Below the pieces are notes generated by a model. It ran no database searches. It was given only the letters and a program-made list of their open reading frames with translations, and was not told where the DNA came from. A program made the position numbers and the translations under genes. Shown in pieces: positions 1-7,068 of a stretch of DNA of 64,000 nt (its first letter is position 1; every line of letters starts with the position of its first letter). The stretch is from Halalkalibacter alkalisediminis (GTDB lineage: Bacteria > Bacillota > Bacilli > Bacillales > Bacillaceae_D), in NCBI RefSeq assembly GCF_028610705.1, contig NZ_JAQQWT010000007.1:1-64000 (forward strand), in the 5' to 3' direction.

Positions 1-177
1 TTATTCGTTATTGAAGTAATACAATTAGTTACAAGAAGAGGAAGTTTTGATATTGATGATTTCATCCTTAATATGCTTGGAGCTTTGTTAGGATTCGGGA
101 TTTGGAAAATGAAGTTCGTTCAGAAATTGCTGAAAAAGCCCCTTGAAGATTCTGCATTTCCATTTGAAAGTTTGTGA
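1..177 (+). CDS. VanZ-like family protein, C-terminal fragment
   Basis: An open frame enters from the left edge and stops at TGA 175-177. The visible 58 residues contain IEVIQLVTRRGSFDIDDFILN followed by a small hydrophobic stretch; the E-x-x-Q, R-x-x-D-x-x-D and N-x-x-G pattern is typical of the C-terminal half of VanZ-like membrane proteins. The start lies outside the window, so length and operon context cannot be judged. VanZ-like proteins are small multi-pass membrane proteins, mostly of unknown role; the teicoplanin-resistance link applies only to the founding member. The family call is fairly secure, the function is not. Confidence 0.65.
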   Translation, partial: LFVIEVIQLVTRRGSFDIDDFILNMLGALLGFGIWKMKFVQKLLKKPLEDSAFPFESL

Positions 178-201
178 AGGATTATTCTTAAACAAACCGG
201 G

Positions 202-240
202 AGCGTTTCTGGAACAAGAAGAAACGCTTATTCTACTATT
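202..240 (+). terminator. Weak intrinsic terminator candidate
   Basis: A 9-bp perfect inverted repeat (AGCGTTTCT at 202-210, AGAAACGCT at 220-228) is followed by an interrupted T-rich run. It lies 25 bases after the VanZ-like stop codon. The poor U-tract keeps confidence low. Confidence 0.35.
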
Positions 241-300
241 GAGACAGAAGAGTTGAATAAGGTTATTTTAAAAGAAATCATATAGAATTGAGGATATAGG

Positions 301-537
301 ATGGGGATATTTTTCAAAAAGATGTCTGGAAAGGAAATTGATAATTGGGGTAAAGGGTGTGTTTTTGGCTTTTATACCTTCTTAATAACTTTGTTTATAA
401 ATCAAACATATTACTATATTCTTAATAGTTACTTGTTTTCAAACTTCGCTATTTTTTGGATTGGGTTGATATCTGCTTTTGCTTGGTCTTTCATTTTAAA
501 TATTAAATTCTTTAAAGGAACTGAAGTTAGAAAGTGA
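301..537 (+). CDS. Small hypothetical membrane protein
   Basis: A 78-residue frame starts with ATG preceded by GAGG at a 7-base spacing. Two hydrophobic helices are visible, roughly residues 20-42 and 47-66, ending in a short basic tail (KFFKGTEVRK). I do not recognise the family. It sits between a VanZ-like fragment and a truncated IS110 transposase, in a stretch that also holds an RHS remnant and other small membrane proteins. It could be an orphan immunity-type protein of such a locus, but nothing in the sequence proves this. Confidence 0.5.
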   Translation: MGIFFKKMSGKEIDNWGKGCVFGFYTFLITLFINQTYYYILNSYLFSNFAIFWIGLISAFAWSFILNIKFFKGTEVRK

Positions 538-549
538 AACATCTGTTTA

Positions 550-1467
550 TTAAGCTAAACCAGCTAATAGTTTATCTATCTCCCCAATTTCAGAAATGAT
601 TGTTGCCGCGATTTTTTCTCCGATACCAGGGATAGATTGGATAATCTTATATTCTTCAATTTCCTTTGCGAGAGTATCTATCTCAGCGTCCAACTCTGAT
701 AGGTGCTCTTTGTATTGAAGAAGCATATCAATATACATACTAAGGCTCAGTAAATGACTTTGATATAGTGTCTTTTGAAATGGATTTCGTGCTGCTGCTT
801 TCTTAAGATCTTGAGCTTTTTCTTCTGCCCATTTCTTTGAGCGACTTTTGCAGAATTCCTTAATTTTATTTGCCAACGTATCTTCACTAACAGCTAAAAT
901 ATCTTCTGATGCTGGGAATTCTTTTAGTGTAAGCAAAGAAACAACAGAATATAAGTCACCAAAAACCCCTCTGTATTCAGGAAATATTTGATCTAATATT
1001 GCTTGAAATTGTAACTTGGTTTGAACATATATTCCCGTTATATTCTCATGTTGCCTTGTGAGATTACGAAGGTTCAAGAGTTGAATTCCACGCTTCTTAT
1101 ATGGCTCTAAATCCTCTTTGTAGTAAAGCTCACAAAGACGATAGGCATCTATGGCATCGGTTTTAACTTTTCGTAAACTAGAACTTTTGGCTCTATGAGA
1201 GATCAATGGATTAACGATGATTAATAAATATTGATGTTCCTCTAGAAACTGAACAACTGGTGCATGATAATGTCCAGTAGCTTCTAAAACAACCGAAGGT
1301 TGAATACCAGTTTTATCTTTTATGCCACCCAGAAACTCAAGTAAAGATCCTAGCCCATCAAGATCATGTTTGATACTAAAACTTTTACCGTAAGGTTTTC
1401 CCTTATCTAAAAAAGCCTGAACTTCACTTTCTCCTTTTGAAACATCCAGACCAACGACTGGATTCAT
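550..1467 (-). pseudogene. IS110-family transposase, 3'-truncated
   Basis: The frame encodes an IS110/IS116/IS902-type recombinase. The RuvC-like DEDD domain begins at once (VVGLDVSKGESEVQAF, then VVLEATGHYHAPVV and KVKTDAIDA), and the C-terminal Transposase_20 domain is entered at IQSIPGIGEKIAATIISEIG. The protein then ends abruptly after about 305 residues, whereas the family usually runs to about 400, so the segment with the catalytic serine is missing. I chose ATG 1467 because AGGAGGAGA lies just upstream; the longer TTG-started frame would begin inside that site. The gene is therefore probably an inactive remnant. Family assignment is very secure; inactivity is inferred from the truncation. 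Confidence 0.88.
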
Positions 1468-1485
1468 TCTAAATCTCCTCCTCAA

Positions 1486-1664
1486 ATTAAACTTGCCAGT
1501 AACCCCTAATTCCTCCTAGTAGTATCATAGCTTCGTTTGTTATACGAGATCTAAGTCCCAACCAGCCTCAAACATGTTTCTACCAGTAGGGGGTGAACGG
1601 TTTAACTGACGGGGTCTAAGCCCCACGGGCGCTTACGTTCTACCCTGGCTACTGTTATAATAAG
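1486..1664 (-). ncRNA. IS110 5' non-coding region; candidate bridge RNA
   Basis: Upstream of the transposase lies about 180 bases of gene-free sequence, unusually GC-rich for this patch. On the minus strand it contains GGGGCTTAGACCCC (a short hairpin), then GTTCACCCCCTACTGGTAG and GGCTGGTTGGGACTTAG, which can form further stems. IS110-group elements are known to carry a non-coding RNA in this position (the bridge RNA or seekRNA) that pairs with target and donor DNA. A TATTAT-like -10 lies near 1651-1656 on the minus strand, as expected if the -35 comes from the other end of a circularised element. Exact RNA ends are not determined; the call rests on position and apparent structure. Confidence 0.4.
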
Positions 1665-1671
1665 ACCATAT

Positions 1672-1712
1672 AAAAAAAGGTCAACCAGAAATATTTTCTT
1701 ATCTGGTTAACC
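1672..1712 (-). terminator. Intrinsic terminator, minus strand, bordering the IS110 remnant
   Basis: Read on the minus strand, GGTTAACCAGA (1702-1712) pairs with TCTGGTTGACC (1679-1689, one mismatch) and is followed by seven T residues. No intact minus-strand gene lies directly upstream of it, so it is probably a relic of the sequence the IS entered, or marks the element's outer edge. Confidence 0.55.
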
Positions 1713-1756
1713 TTATAATACGAACGGGTGCTTTTGTTCAATAAGACTTTGACAAT

Positions 1757-1773
1757 GATCTTCAACAATCGGG
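1757..1773. repeat. Short duplicated motif, copy 1
   Basis: GATCTTCAACAATCGGG here matches the motif at 3169-3185 in 16 of 17 positions. Both copies lie in gene-free DNA. The 174 bases between the terminator and the next gene hold nothing else I can identify. Confidence 0.5.
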
Positions 1774-1887
1774 TCGAACAAAGTTGAATCGCCTCTCCTT
1801 ATCAAAGTGAAAAAAGCAGGTTAGGTCATTTTAAAAAAAGAATTTTCACTTGAGCTATATTAATATTCTTGTGCTGGGTGGTGGAGA

Positions 1888-2274
1888 ATGTTTTTAATAA
1901 AAATGATTGTTTATATTATCCTTGCTTTTATCGTTGCGAAAAACGTGGATCAATGGGCAAGGAAAATACTAAAAGTGGAAAAAACACCTGATTCTAAAAG
2001 CACTAAATATTTAAAAAATCGCTTTGACAACATCCTTACTTTTGTGTTCGTAATCGGTGTCTATTTGGCAATAGACTACAATCCTACTCTTGTATTTTGG
2101 GTTGTTCTCATGTGGTGTGCCTCTCTCTTTGGCGTAACAGCCTACATGGAGTGGCGTTTTTTTAAAAAATCAAATGAGTATAAAGTCACGATCATAATGG
2201 GTGTCTATGCAGCGCTTGTTATTTGTATAGGGTTAACCTTGGGTATTTTTGGTTTTGCGCCGATTGCTGAATAA
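1888..2274 (+). CDS. Small multi-pass membrane protein, possibly DUF4181-like
   Basis: The 128-residue product has four predicted membrane helices (about residues 2-18, 48-64, 70-86 and 100-122) and a conserved-looking AYMEWRFFKKSNEYKVT segment. The ATG is preceded by GGTGGTGGAG, an acceptable ribosome binding site. The helix layout and the MEWRFFKKSNEY stretch resemble Bacillus DUF4181 proteins, but I recall that family only approximately. An RHS remnant follows directly, so it may be an orphan immunity protein of a decayed polymorphic-toxin cassette; that role is inferred from context alone. Confidence 0.5.
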   Translation: MFLIKMIVYIILAFIVAKNVDQWARKILKVEKTPDSKSTKYLKNRFDNILTFVFVIGVYLAIDYNPTLVFWVVLMWCASLFGVTAYMEWRFFKKSNEYKVTIIMGVYAALVICIGLTLGIFGFAPIAE

Positions 2275-2293
2275 AGGTAATTGCTCTTTTTTC

Positions 2294-2416
2294 CAGCTTA
2301 CGGACATTCAAGACGGGACCACCATGACCAAGTGGAATTATGATGAGAATGGAAACCTTCTTGATGACGGTCGTTTTCTTTATGAATGGGACGCAAAGAA
2401 TGATTCAATTGAATAT
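2294..2416 (+). pseudogene. RHS/YD-repeat protein fragment
   Basis: In one frame the DNA reads QLTDIQDGTTMTKWNYDENG and continues NLLDDGRFLYEWDAKN. The Y-D-x-N-G-N-L core followed by G-R-x-x-Y-E-W-D-A-x-N is the signature of RHS/YD repeats, as in WapA-type wall-associated toxins. Only about 40 residues remain. There is no upstream coding continuity, and the frame runs straight into a terminator stem. It is a scrap of an RHS gene, such as is left by toxin-cassette exchange. Confidence 0.65.
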
Positions 2417-2464
2417 AGAAAAAGCGTGTTTTGATCAATCTTTTTTTCAAAACACGCTTTTTCT
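2417..2464 (+). terminator. Strong intrinsic terminator
   Basis: An 18-bp perfect inverted repeat, AGAAAAAGCGTGTTTTGA (2417-2434) and its complement (2447-2464), has a 12-base loop, and its right arm contains a five-T run. The repeat has A- and T-runs at both sides, so it could stop transcription in either direction. Confidence 0.75.
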
Positions 2465-2497
2465 ATTTGCTCTTTTATCAAGGTTTAAAGAGTTAAT

Positions 2498-2617
2498 TTA
2501 AACAAACTTTATTTCAATGCTACATAAAAGGGTGATCATCGTAACGTTACCATCTTCATTTTTAGATTTCTTCGGTAATTTTAGCACTTCTCTCTCCACC
2601 TCAATATCATTCGTAAC
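2498..2617 (-). pseudogene. Minus-strand coding remnant
   Basis: Thirty-nine uninterrupted codons on the minus strand read VTNDIEVEREVLKLPKKSKN and then EDGNVTMITLLCSIEIKFV before TAA. The composition looks like real protein, but a stop codon precedes the segment and there is no start. The 3' end (CAAACTTTATTTCAA on the plus strand) recurs at 3266-3280, where the minus strand again reads EIKF. I do not recognise the family. It is probably the tail of a decayed gene that once existed in two copies. Confidence 0.35.
2503..2526. repeat. 24-base duplicated motif, copy 1
   Basis: CAAACTTTATTTCAA-T-GC-T-ACATA matches 3266-3289 in 22 of 24 positions. This is one of two short duplications shared between the 1.7-2.6 kb and 3.1-3.3 kb segments. 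Confidence 0.5.
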
Positions 2618-2669
2618 CTAGGAATCTCCCTATTGAATAAACTTACTAACTTTACCATATTACTTTGCC

Positions 2670-2960
2670 TCATCTAAAAAAAATCAGATAAAGATTCAAA
2701 CAAGCAAAGAAGGCTATCGTAATGATATGGGTAATCCAAAATTCTTTTCGCTCTTCTTTCGGATAGGTAAACACATATATATACCCAATTACAAACATGA
2801 TCACGCTTAATATATAAAATATAACCCAGCTTTGTTGGCTAGTTAAATAATCGTTGTCTCCACCTAAATACGCTAAAAGAAAGACTGCACCTATAAGAAA
2901 AACCAGATAATAATTAACAATTTTCTTTGCTTTTACAGAGTTAATAAATGTTATTTGCAT
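2670..2960 (-). CDS. Small hypothetical membrane protein
   Basis: The ATG at 2960 is preceded by AAAGG at a 9-base spacing; a TTG nine bases upstream is less likely. The product has about 96 residues and three hydrophobic helices (LVFLIGAVFLLAYLG, WVIFYILSVIMFVIGYIYVF and HIITIAFFACLNLYLIFF). A charged loop, YPKEERKEFW, separates the last two. I do not recognise the family. It lies in the scrambled patch with the RHS remnant and may be another orphan small membrane protein. Confidence 0.5.
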   Translation of the reverse strand: MQITFINSVKAKKIVNYYLVFLIGAVFLLAYLGGDNDYLTSQQSWVIFYILSVIMFVIGYIYVFTYPKEERKEFWITHIITIAFFACLNLYLIFFR

Positions 2961-3168
2961 ATGATCCAACCTTTATCATTTTTATATGGTCTACAGCTAA
3001 ACGAGACCTGTTATTTTGCTCTTTCTTCAATCCAATTAGGGGTAGTAGTACCAGCGTTCGTGCAACCAGGGGCAAAGTAGATTGTAGACATTGCTCAAGT
3101 ACCTCTTGCTGTTCCATAGAAAAATATTGTTTACTTTGCAAAAAAGTTCTTTACTGGAGGATGCTACC

Positions 3169-3185
3169 GATCTTCAACGATCGGG
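3169..3185. repeat. Short duplicated motif, copy 2
   Basis: GATCTTCAACGATCGGG matches 1757-1773 in 16 of 17 positions. Confidence 0.5.
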
Positions 3186-3265
3186 CGCGATTGTGGAACA
3201 ACGTAGGTAGAAAATGCTTTTTTATAAAAATCAAACTTAAATCTGCTGAAAAAGAATCCATTTAG

Positions 3266-3289
3266 CAAACTTTATTTCAAAGCAACATA
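3266..3289. repeat. 24-base duplicated motif, copy 2
   Basis: This copy matches 2503-2526 in 22 of 24 positions. On the minus strand both copies can encode the residues EIKF near their end. Confidence 0.5.
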
Positions 3290-3371
3290 GACTGAAAAAT
3301 TCGTAAAATCCAGGTCGAACAACATGCGCCCCAATATCTTTGTGGGTGTCTGAAGGCAGTAAAGTTGCACT

Positions 3372-3406
3372 CAAAAAATAAGTGCCAATTAATCCAAATT
3401 GGCACT
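3372..3406 (-). terminator. Intrinsic terminator of the acetyltransferase gene
   Basis: On the minus strand AGTGCCAAT (3398-3406) pairs with ATTGGCACT (3381-3389) and is followed by TATTTTTT. It lies 16 bases past the stop codon of the gene at 3423. Confidence 0.85.
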
Positions 3407-3422
3407 ACAACATAGTAAATAT

Positions 3423-4211
3423 TTACTTCCGCATAATCATTGTCCACCTATCCATGTCTTCAAAGCCTAAGCGTTTATAAATTCTACCTGCTTCTGGATT
3501 ATCGTAAAAGAGACATAAACTTTTACCTTCTGCTAAAAGATCATGACAGAGCTTACTTAAACATCGGCTAGCAAGTCCTTTCCTTTTATGAGAGTCGAGT
3601 GTACATACCCCAACAACCATGGCCGAGTAATTATTTTCTGCAGCAGTGGAAACAGCAGAAACCATTTCACCTTTTTCTTCGACATAATAGGTTCTTGATA
3701 CGCCCTTTTCCATGGAACGTTTTCTCTCTTCTGGGGAAGAGGGGCGTTCGAATTCTTTGATTTTTGTGTAAAGCTCACAAATACGATTAATATCAGCTAG
3801 AGTTGCAATTTTTACATGTTGCGGTTTAGATTGCTGAAGTTTTGAAGCGTTGCTGCATTTTGCGTAATATAGTTTTCTAGGATCCTTAAGTGAAACGGTT
3901 ATGTAATGGAGTATCTTAGATGTTATTTTATCTAACCCTGAAAGCATAACAGCCTGTTTACTCGCTGAAAAGATTTCTGCAAACCCCTTAGCATCAAAGT
4001 CACCTGAACTATATGGAATGAAATTTCCTTCATAGTGAAGCAAGATAGCTCTTAGCTCGCCATCTTCTGTGAAGTCTCCCCAAACTTGTTGAAAGTCTTC
4101 TTCAAACCCAAAGGTCTCAATATCGCTAATGAGAAATAAATTCTCAGCGGGGCGTTCTTTTATTAAATCCAAACAACTAGTGTAATCATGTTGACTTAAT
4201 AACCTAATCAT
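3423..4211 (-). CDS. GNAT-family N-acetyltransferase
   Basis: The 262-residue protein has two parts. The N-terminal ~130 residues resemble the divergent first half of two-domain GNAT proteins (COG3393 type). The C-terminal half carries the acetyl-CoA signature VGVCTLDSHKRKGLASRCLS near residues 195-215, followed by LCLFYDNPEAGRIYKRLGFE, the usual GNAT end motif. The substrate cannot be told from sequence. AGGAGAGGGG lies upstream of the ATG, and a terminator follows, so it is a single-gene unit. It borders the scrambled patch but looks intact. Confidence 0.8.
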   Translation of the reverse strand: MIRLLSQHDYTSCLDLIKERPAENLFLISDIETFGFEEDFQQVWGDFTEDGELRAILLHYEGNFIPYSSGDFDAKGFAEIFSASKQAVMLSGLDKITSKILHYITVSLKDPRKLYYAKCSNASKLQQSKPQHVKIATLADINRICELYTKIKEFERPSSPEERKRSMEKGVSRTYYVEEKGEMVSAVSTAAENNYSAMVVGVCTLDSHKRKGLASRCLSKLCHDLLAEGKSLCLFYDNPEAGRIYKRLGFEDMDRWTMIMRK

Positions 4212-4359
4212 AAGTGAGCCCCTCTCCTCATTTTTTACCTATTTTAACATAAAACCCAAAATCCTATATCTAAAAGTGAAAGTTAAACGTTTGTTTAAAA
4301 GGAAATTAAGGATAAATGTTAGAAAGTAGAAGAATAAGAAATTTTTATATTAGTTTCGA

Positions 4360-4387
4360 ATTGATTCGTTTTGGGAAGTGTTATAAT
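4360..4387 (+). promoter_or_regulatory. SigA-type promoter of ftnA
   Basis: A perfect TATAAT at 4382-4387 lies 32 bases before the ferritin start. The best -35 is ATTGAT/TTGATT at 4360-4366 with a slightly short 15-16 base spacer. Confidence 0.5.
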
Positions 4388-4418
4388 ATCGATATACATT
4401 AATATAAAGGGTGATGAC

Positions 4419-4925
4419 ATGCTCGGTGAAAAATTATTAAAAGGGTTAAACGATCAAATGAATTATGAATTTTATGCAGCACATTCCTATTTAGCGATGG
4501 CAGCTTATTGTTCAGCAGAGAGTTATGATGGATTTGCTAAATTCTTTTTAGTTCAAGCGGAAGAGGAACGCTTCCACGCAATGAAGTTCTATAACTTCAT
4601 TAATGCGCTCGGGGAAAGAGCAACGATTCAAGAGTTAGCAGAACCTAATAATCAATTTAGTTCGATTCTTGATGCATTTGAAAAAGCATTGCTTCAAGAA
4701 AAGGATGTTACAAAGAAAATATATTACTTATCTGATCTGGCTCTTGATGATAGAGAGCATGCAACAATCAATTTCTTGAAATGGTTCATTGAAGAGCAAG
4801 TTGAAGAAGAAGATATGTTTGATAGTGTTATTCAAAAATTGAAACGTATTGATGATGATAGTAATGCCTTCTTTATGTTAGATGATGAATTTGCTAAGCG
4901 TACATTTACACCAGAGGCGGAATAA
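4419..4925 (+). CDS. ftnA: Ferritin
   Basis: This is non-haem bacterial ferritin, a cytoplasmic 24-mer that oxidises and stores iron. The 168-residue length is typical. The four-helix core carries the ferroxidase residues: Glu in MNYEFYAAHSYLAM, the E-x-x-H of QAEEERFHAMKF, and a third helix ending in FIEEQVEEEDMF. ATG 4419 follows AAAGGGTGATGAC; an upstream in-frame start at 4371 overlaps the promoter and is rejected. It is monocistronic with its own promoter and terminator. With Dps 800 bases away it gives this region an iron-storage and oxidative-stress flavour. Confidence 0.9.
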   Translation: MLGEKLLKGLNDQMNYEFYAAHSYLAMAAYCSAESYDGFAKFFLVQAEEERFHAMKFYNFINALGERATIQELAEPNNQFSSILDAFEKALLQEKDVTKKIYYLSDLALDDREHATINFLKWFIEEQVEEEDMFDSVIQKLKRIDDDSNAFFMLDDEFAKRTFTPEAE

Positions 4926-4939
4926 TATGATTTATGATT

Positions 4940-4976
4940 GAGTATAAAACCACAACGGTTTTGTACTCTTTTTTTT
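4940..4976 (+). terminator. Intrinsic terminator of ftnA
   Basis: GAGTATAAAACC pairs with GGTTTTGTACTC (one mismatch) around a short loop and is followed by eight T residues. Confidence 0.85.
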
Positions 4977-5045
4977 GTCATGATATCACACTTAAAAATG
5001 TAGAGTCCTTTCCTTGCATATACATTAATAAGGGAGGGGCTCAAC

Positions 5046-5651
5046 ATGAATACAACTCAGTTACCAGTTGACATTATTTCACGTCAAATGATTCAACCAC
5101 CCAGGTTGGATGTATATTATCCAGAGTTAGCCGGACTTGTCGATTCACATATTCAAAGACGATTGAACGAAAGGGTTAGAAAACAAGTAACGACCATGAT
5201 CAGAAAGCAAACGTATAATGAGCAAACAACGATCACAGGGGGATTTGAAATAAAAAATAATCAGCGAGAGGTCATAAGTTTAACAAACAGCCATTATTCC
5301 TACTCAGGGGGGGCCCATGGAATAACGATTCAACGTTCATTAACGATGAATGTGAGAGATGGTCGTATTTATACATTGAGAGATCTCTTTAAGCCTAATG
5401 TAAATTATCAAGAAAGGTTGAATGAATTAATCTCTAAACAAATTGAAGAAAGAAACCTTCCCATTTTAAATGAATTTCAAGGTATTACGGCTAATCAATA
5501 TTTTTATATTGCTGATAAAGCTCTCGTCCTGTACTTTCAACTTTATGAGTTAGTTCCTTACGCATGGGGATTTCCTTACTTTGTCATATCGCTATTTGAT
5601 ATTCAAGATTTGTTGCTAGAGGATGGGGCACTTGGGAGAATGAGTTACTAA
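5046..5651 (+). CDS. DUF4163/DUF3298 (RsiV-like) protein
   Basis: The 201-residue product matches the extracytoplasmic part of RsiV, the anti-sigma factor and lysozyme receptor of B. subtilis: SHYSYSGGAHGITIQRS (DUF4163 end), a DLF turn, and the C-terminal DUF3298 stretch VLYFQLYELVPYAWGFPYFV. Unlike RsiV it has no anti-sigma domain, membrane helix or signal peptide, so it is a stand-alone cytoplasmic or non-classically located version of unknown role. A very strong AAGGGAGGGG precedes the ATG. It is convergent with dps. Confidence 0.75.
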   Translation: MNTTQLPVDIISRQMIQPPRLDVYYPELAGLVDSHIQRRLNERVRKQVTTMIRKQTYNEQTTITGGFEIKNNQREVISLTNSHYSYSGGAHGITIQRSLTMNVRDGRIYTLRDLFKPNVNYQERLNELISKQIEERNLPILNEFQGITANQYFYIADKALVLYFQLYELVPYAWGFPYFVISLFDIQDLLLEDGALGRMSY

Positions 5652-5654
5652 CAA

Positions 5655-5688
5655 AGAAATCCTCTCTATAAAGATAGAGAGGATTTCT
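5655..5688. terminator. Inverted repeat between converging genes
   Basis: A 14-bp perfect repeat (5655-5668 and 5675-5688) has a 6-base loop. The tail is weak on the plus strand and short-T (TTTGTT) on the minus strand. It lies between the RsiV-like gene and dps, so it may serve both. Confidence 0.55.
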
Positions 5689-5711
5689 AAACAGTAAGCA
5701 TCGTTTTTCTA

Positions 5712-6152
5712 TTATTTTAAGAATGAACGTAGCATCCAGTTATGTTTCTCTAACGATTGGTGAATCGCTAATAGCATATCTGCCGTCGTTTCATCACCGA
5801 GTGAATCAGCCGCTTCCATACCTTCTTTTAATTCATCAATTAGTGTATTGAAATCTTCAACAAGTTCGCCTACCATAGCTTCAGCATCTTGACTGCCACT
5901 AGCTTCGTTAACAGATGCGGTCTCTAAGAACTCCTTCATTGTGGCAGCAGGATGTCCTTTAAGTGCTAAAAGGCGTTCAGCTAATTCATCGATATGTGTA
6001 GATGCTTCGTTATAAAGCTCTTCAAATTTTGCATGTAGTGTGAAGAAGGCTGGTCCTTTTACATACCAGTGATAATTGTGTAGCTTGATAAATAAAACAC
6101 TCCAGTTAGCAATTTGCTTGTTTAGGATTAATGATACTTTGTCTTGACTCAT
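5712..6152 (-). CDS. dps: Dps-family DNA-binding ferritin-like protein
   Basis: This is a Dps/MrgA-type 12-mer that sequesters iron and protects DNA under stress. The 146 residues carry the inter-subunit ferroxidase site: His in [25 protein letters not shown] and the following D-x-x-x-E of [26 protein letters not shown] precedes the ATG. A SigB-like promoter lies upstream, in keeping with the general-stress control of dps in B. subtilis. It is monocistronic. Confidence 0.88.
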   Translation of the reverse strand: MSQDKVSLILNKQIANWSVLFIKLHNYHWYVKGPAFFTLHAKFEELYNEASTHIDELAERLLALKGHPAATMKEFLETASVNEASGSQDAEAMVGELVEDFNTLIDELKEGMEAADSLGDETTADMLLAIHQSLEKHNWMLRSFLK

Positions 6153-6191
6153 ACGATTACCTCCTCATTTTCACTTCACTTCACTTTACTA

Positions 6192-6217
6192 TTTCCCATT
6201 TCAGGAAAATTATAAAC
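6192..6217 (-). promoter_or_regulatory. Candidate SigB promoter of dps
   Basis: On the minus strand GTTTAT (6212-6217), a 14-base spacer and GGGAAA (6192-6197) fit the SigB pattern GTTTAA-N12-15-GGGTAT with one change per box. It lies 40 bases upstream of the start codon. Confidence 0.4.
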
Positions 6218-6317
6218 CAAAATTTTCTTTAATACTGTGATAAATTCGTGGATTTTGGAAATAAATAGGGCATTTTAGTGACATTAACTCGGTTACCTTG
6301 ACGTTTCCAAGTAAAAC

Positions 6318-6989
6318 TCAGGGTGTGACAACATTATGGAGAAAGCTCCCACCGTGAATCTGTGTGAACATCTCTCCGGCAGCTTGTACCAATTTGGTAG
6401 CCTCTTCTGCTTCCATGGATGAACGTAGATAAAATAGATGAAGAGCAGAGGTGGTATCTGTGGTTACCTTTGTGCGGAGCGAGTCAACGATCGGACTACC
6501 AAAAGCTCCTTCTGTGTCTGTGCTTACCAATTTTCCACTCATATCATTTACACGTCCGTTTACTCCCTCATAGCTTTCATTTTCTCTTCCAAGACGAAGA
6601 GTAATATCTCCTTTGATTTTATCCAAGTCGTAAATACCTAAAGGAATACTATATTGCAAAGAAAAGAACGTATTTAAGTCAACGGCTGAATGAACGAGTG
6701 GTAACGGATCACCTTTTTTCACTCGTCTTAAGAGAGCTTCATGGGAAGGACGATATCTCCCAGGATCCATGTTTAACGCTTTAAACGTTTGGCGCCATTC
6801 TGAAATACCTGCAAACTCTGCTAACGGTTTTGTATCTAATTCGATCTTTAATGTTTCTTGAAAAAATTGTAAACGACCTTTTAACATTTGTGGTGAGTCG
6901 CTAATCACGATATTATGGTAATGGATAACCCCTATTTTAAACTGAGGGACATGAAATGAAACAGATTCATTGATTGAAACGTTAACCAT
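6318..6989 (-). CDS. B3/B4 tRNA-binding-domain protein
   Basis: About 223 residues form a free-standing B3/B4 domain, the fold that edits Tyr-tRNA(Phe) in the beta subunit of phenylalanyl-tRNA synthetase (COG3382). Supporting stretches are FAGISEWRQTFKALNMDPGR, then RPSHEALLRRVKKGDPLP and LVHSAVDLNTFFSLQYSIPL. ATG 6989 follows TTTGGAGGTTTTATCC; the longer TTG-started frame would contain that site. Stand-alone B3/B4 proteins may clear mischarged tRNAs, but the role of this one is not established. It is divergent from queG. Confidence 0.75.
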   Translation of the reverse strand: MVNVSINESVSFHVPQFKIGVIHYHNIVISDSPQMLKGRLQFFQETLKIELDTKPLAEFAGISEWRQTFKALNMDPGRYRPSHEALLRRVKKGDPLPLVHSAVDLNTFFSLQYSIPLGIYDLDKIKGDITLRLGRENESYEGVNGRVNDMSGKLVSTDTEGAFGSPIVDSLRTKVTTDTTSALHLFYLRSSMEAEEATKLVQAAGEMFTQIHGGSFLHNVVTP

Positions 6990-7068
6990 GGATAAAACCT
7001 CCAAATAAATCTTTTTATGCTAATTGTAGCATATGGGTAACAAAAGATAGAAGAAAGGTGAAGGGCCT

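Larger units (their letters stand above)
2961..3371. other. Gene-poor stretch with duplicated scraps
   Basis: Overlapping frames exist on both strands, but none has a good start, binding site or recognisable family. The stretch holds second copies of two short motifs also found at 1757 and 2503. It looks like residue of earlier rearrangements. Confidence 0.4.

Noticed and set aside
2941-3265. Overlapping 66-codon minus and 105-codon plus frames
   Set aside because: Neither has a good ribosome binding site or a recognisable family; the plus frame has the cysteine- and arginine-heavy composition of a chance frame. Treated as residue of rearrangement.
4371-4418. Longer N-terminus for ferritin
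   Set aside because: It would add residues encoded by the promoter TATAAT region, whereas ATG 4419 has a proper ribosome binding site and gives the family's usual length.
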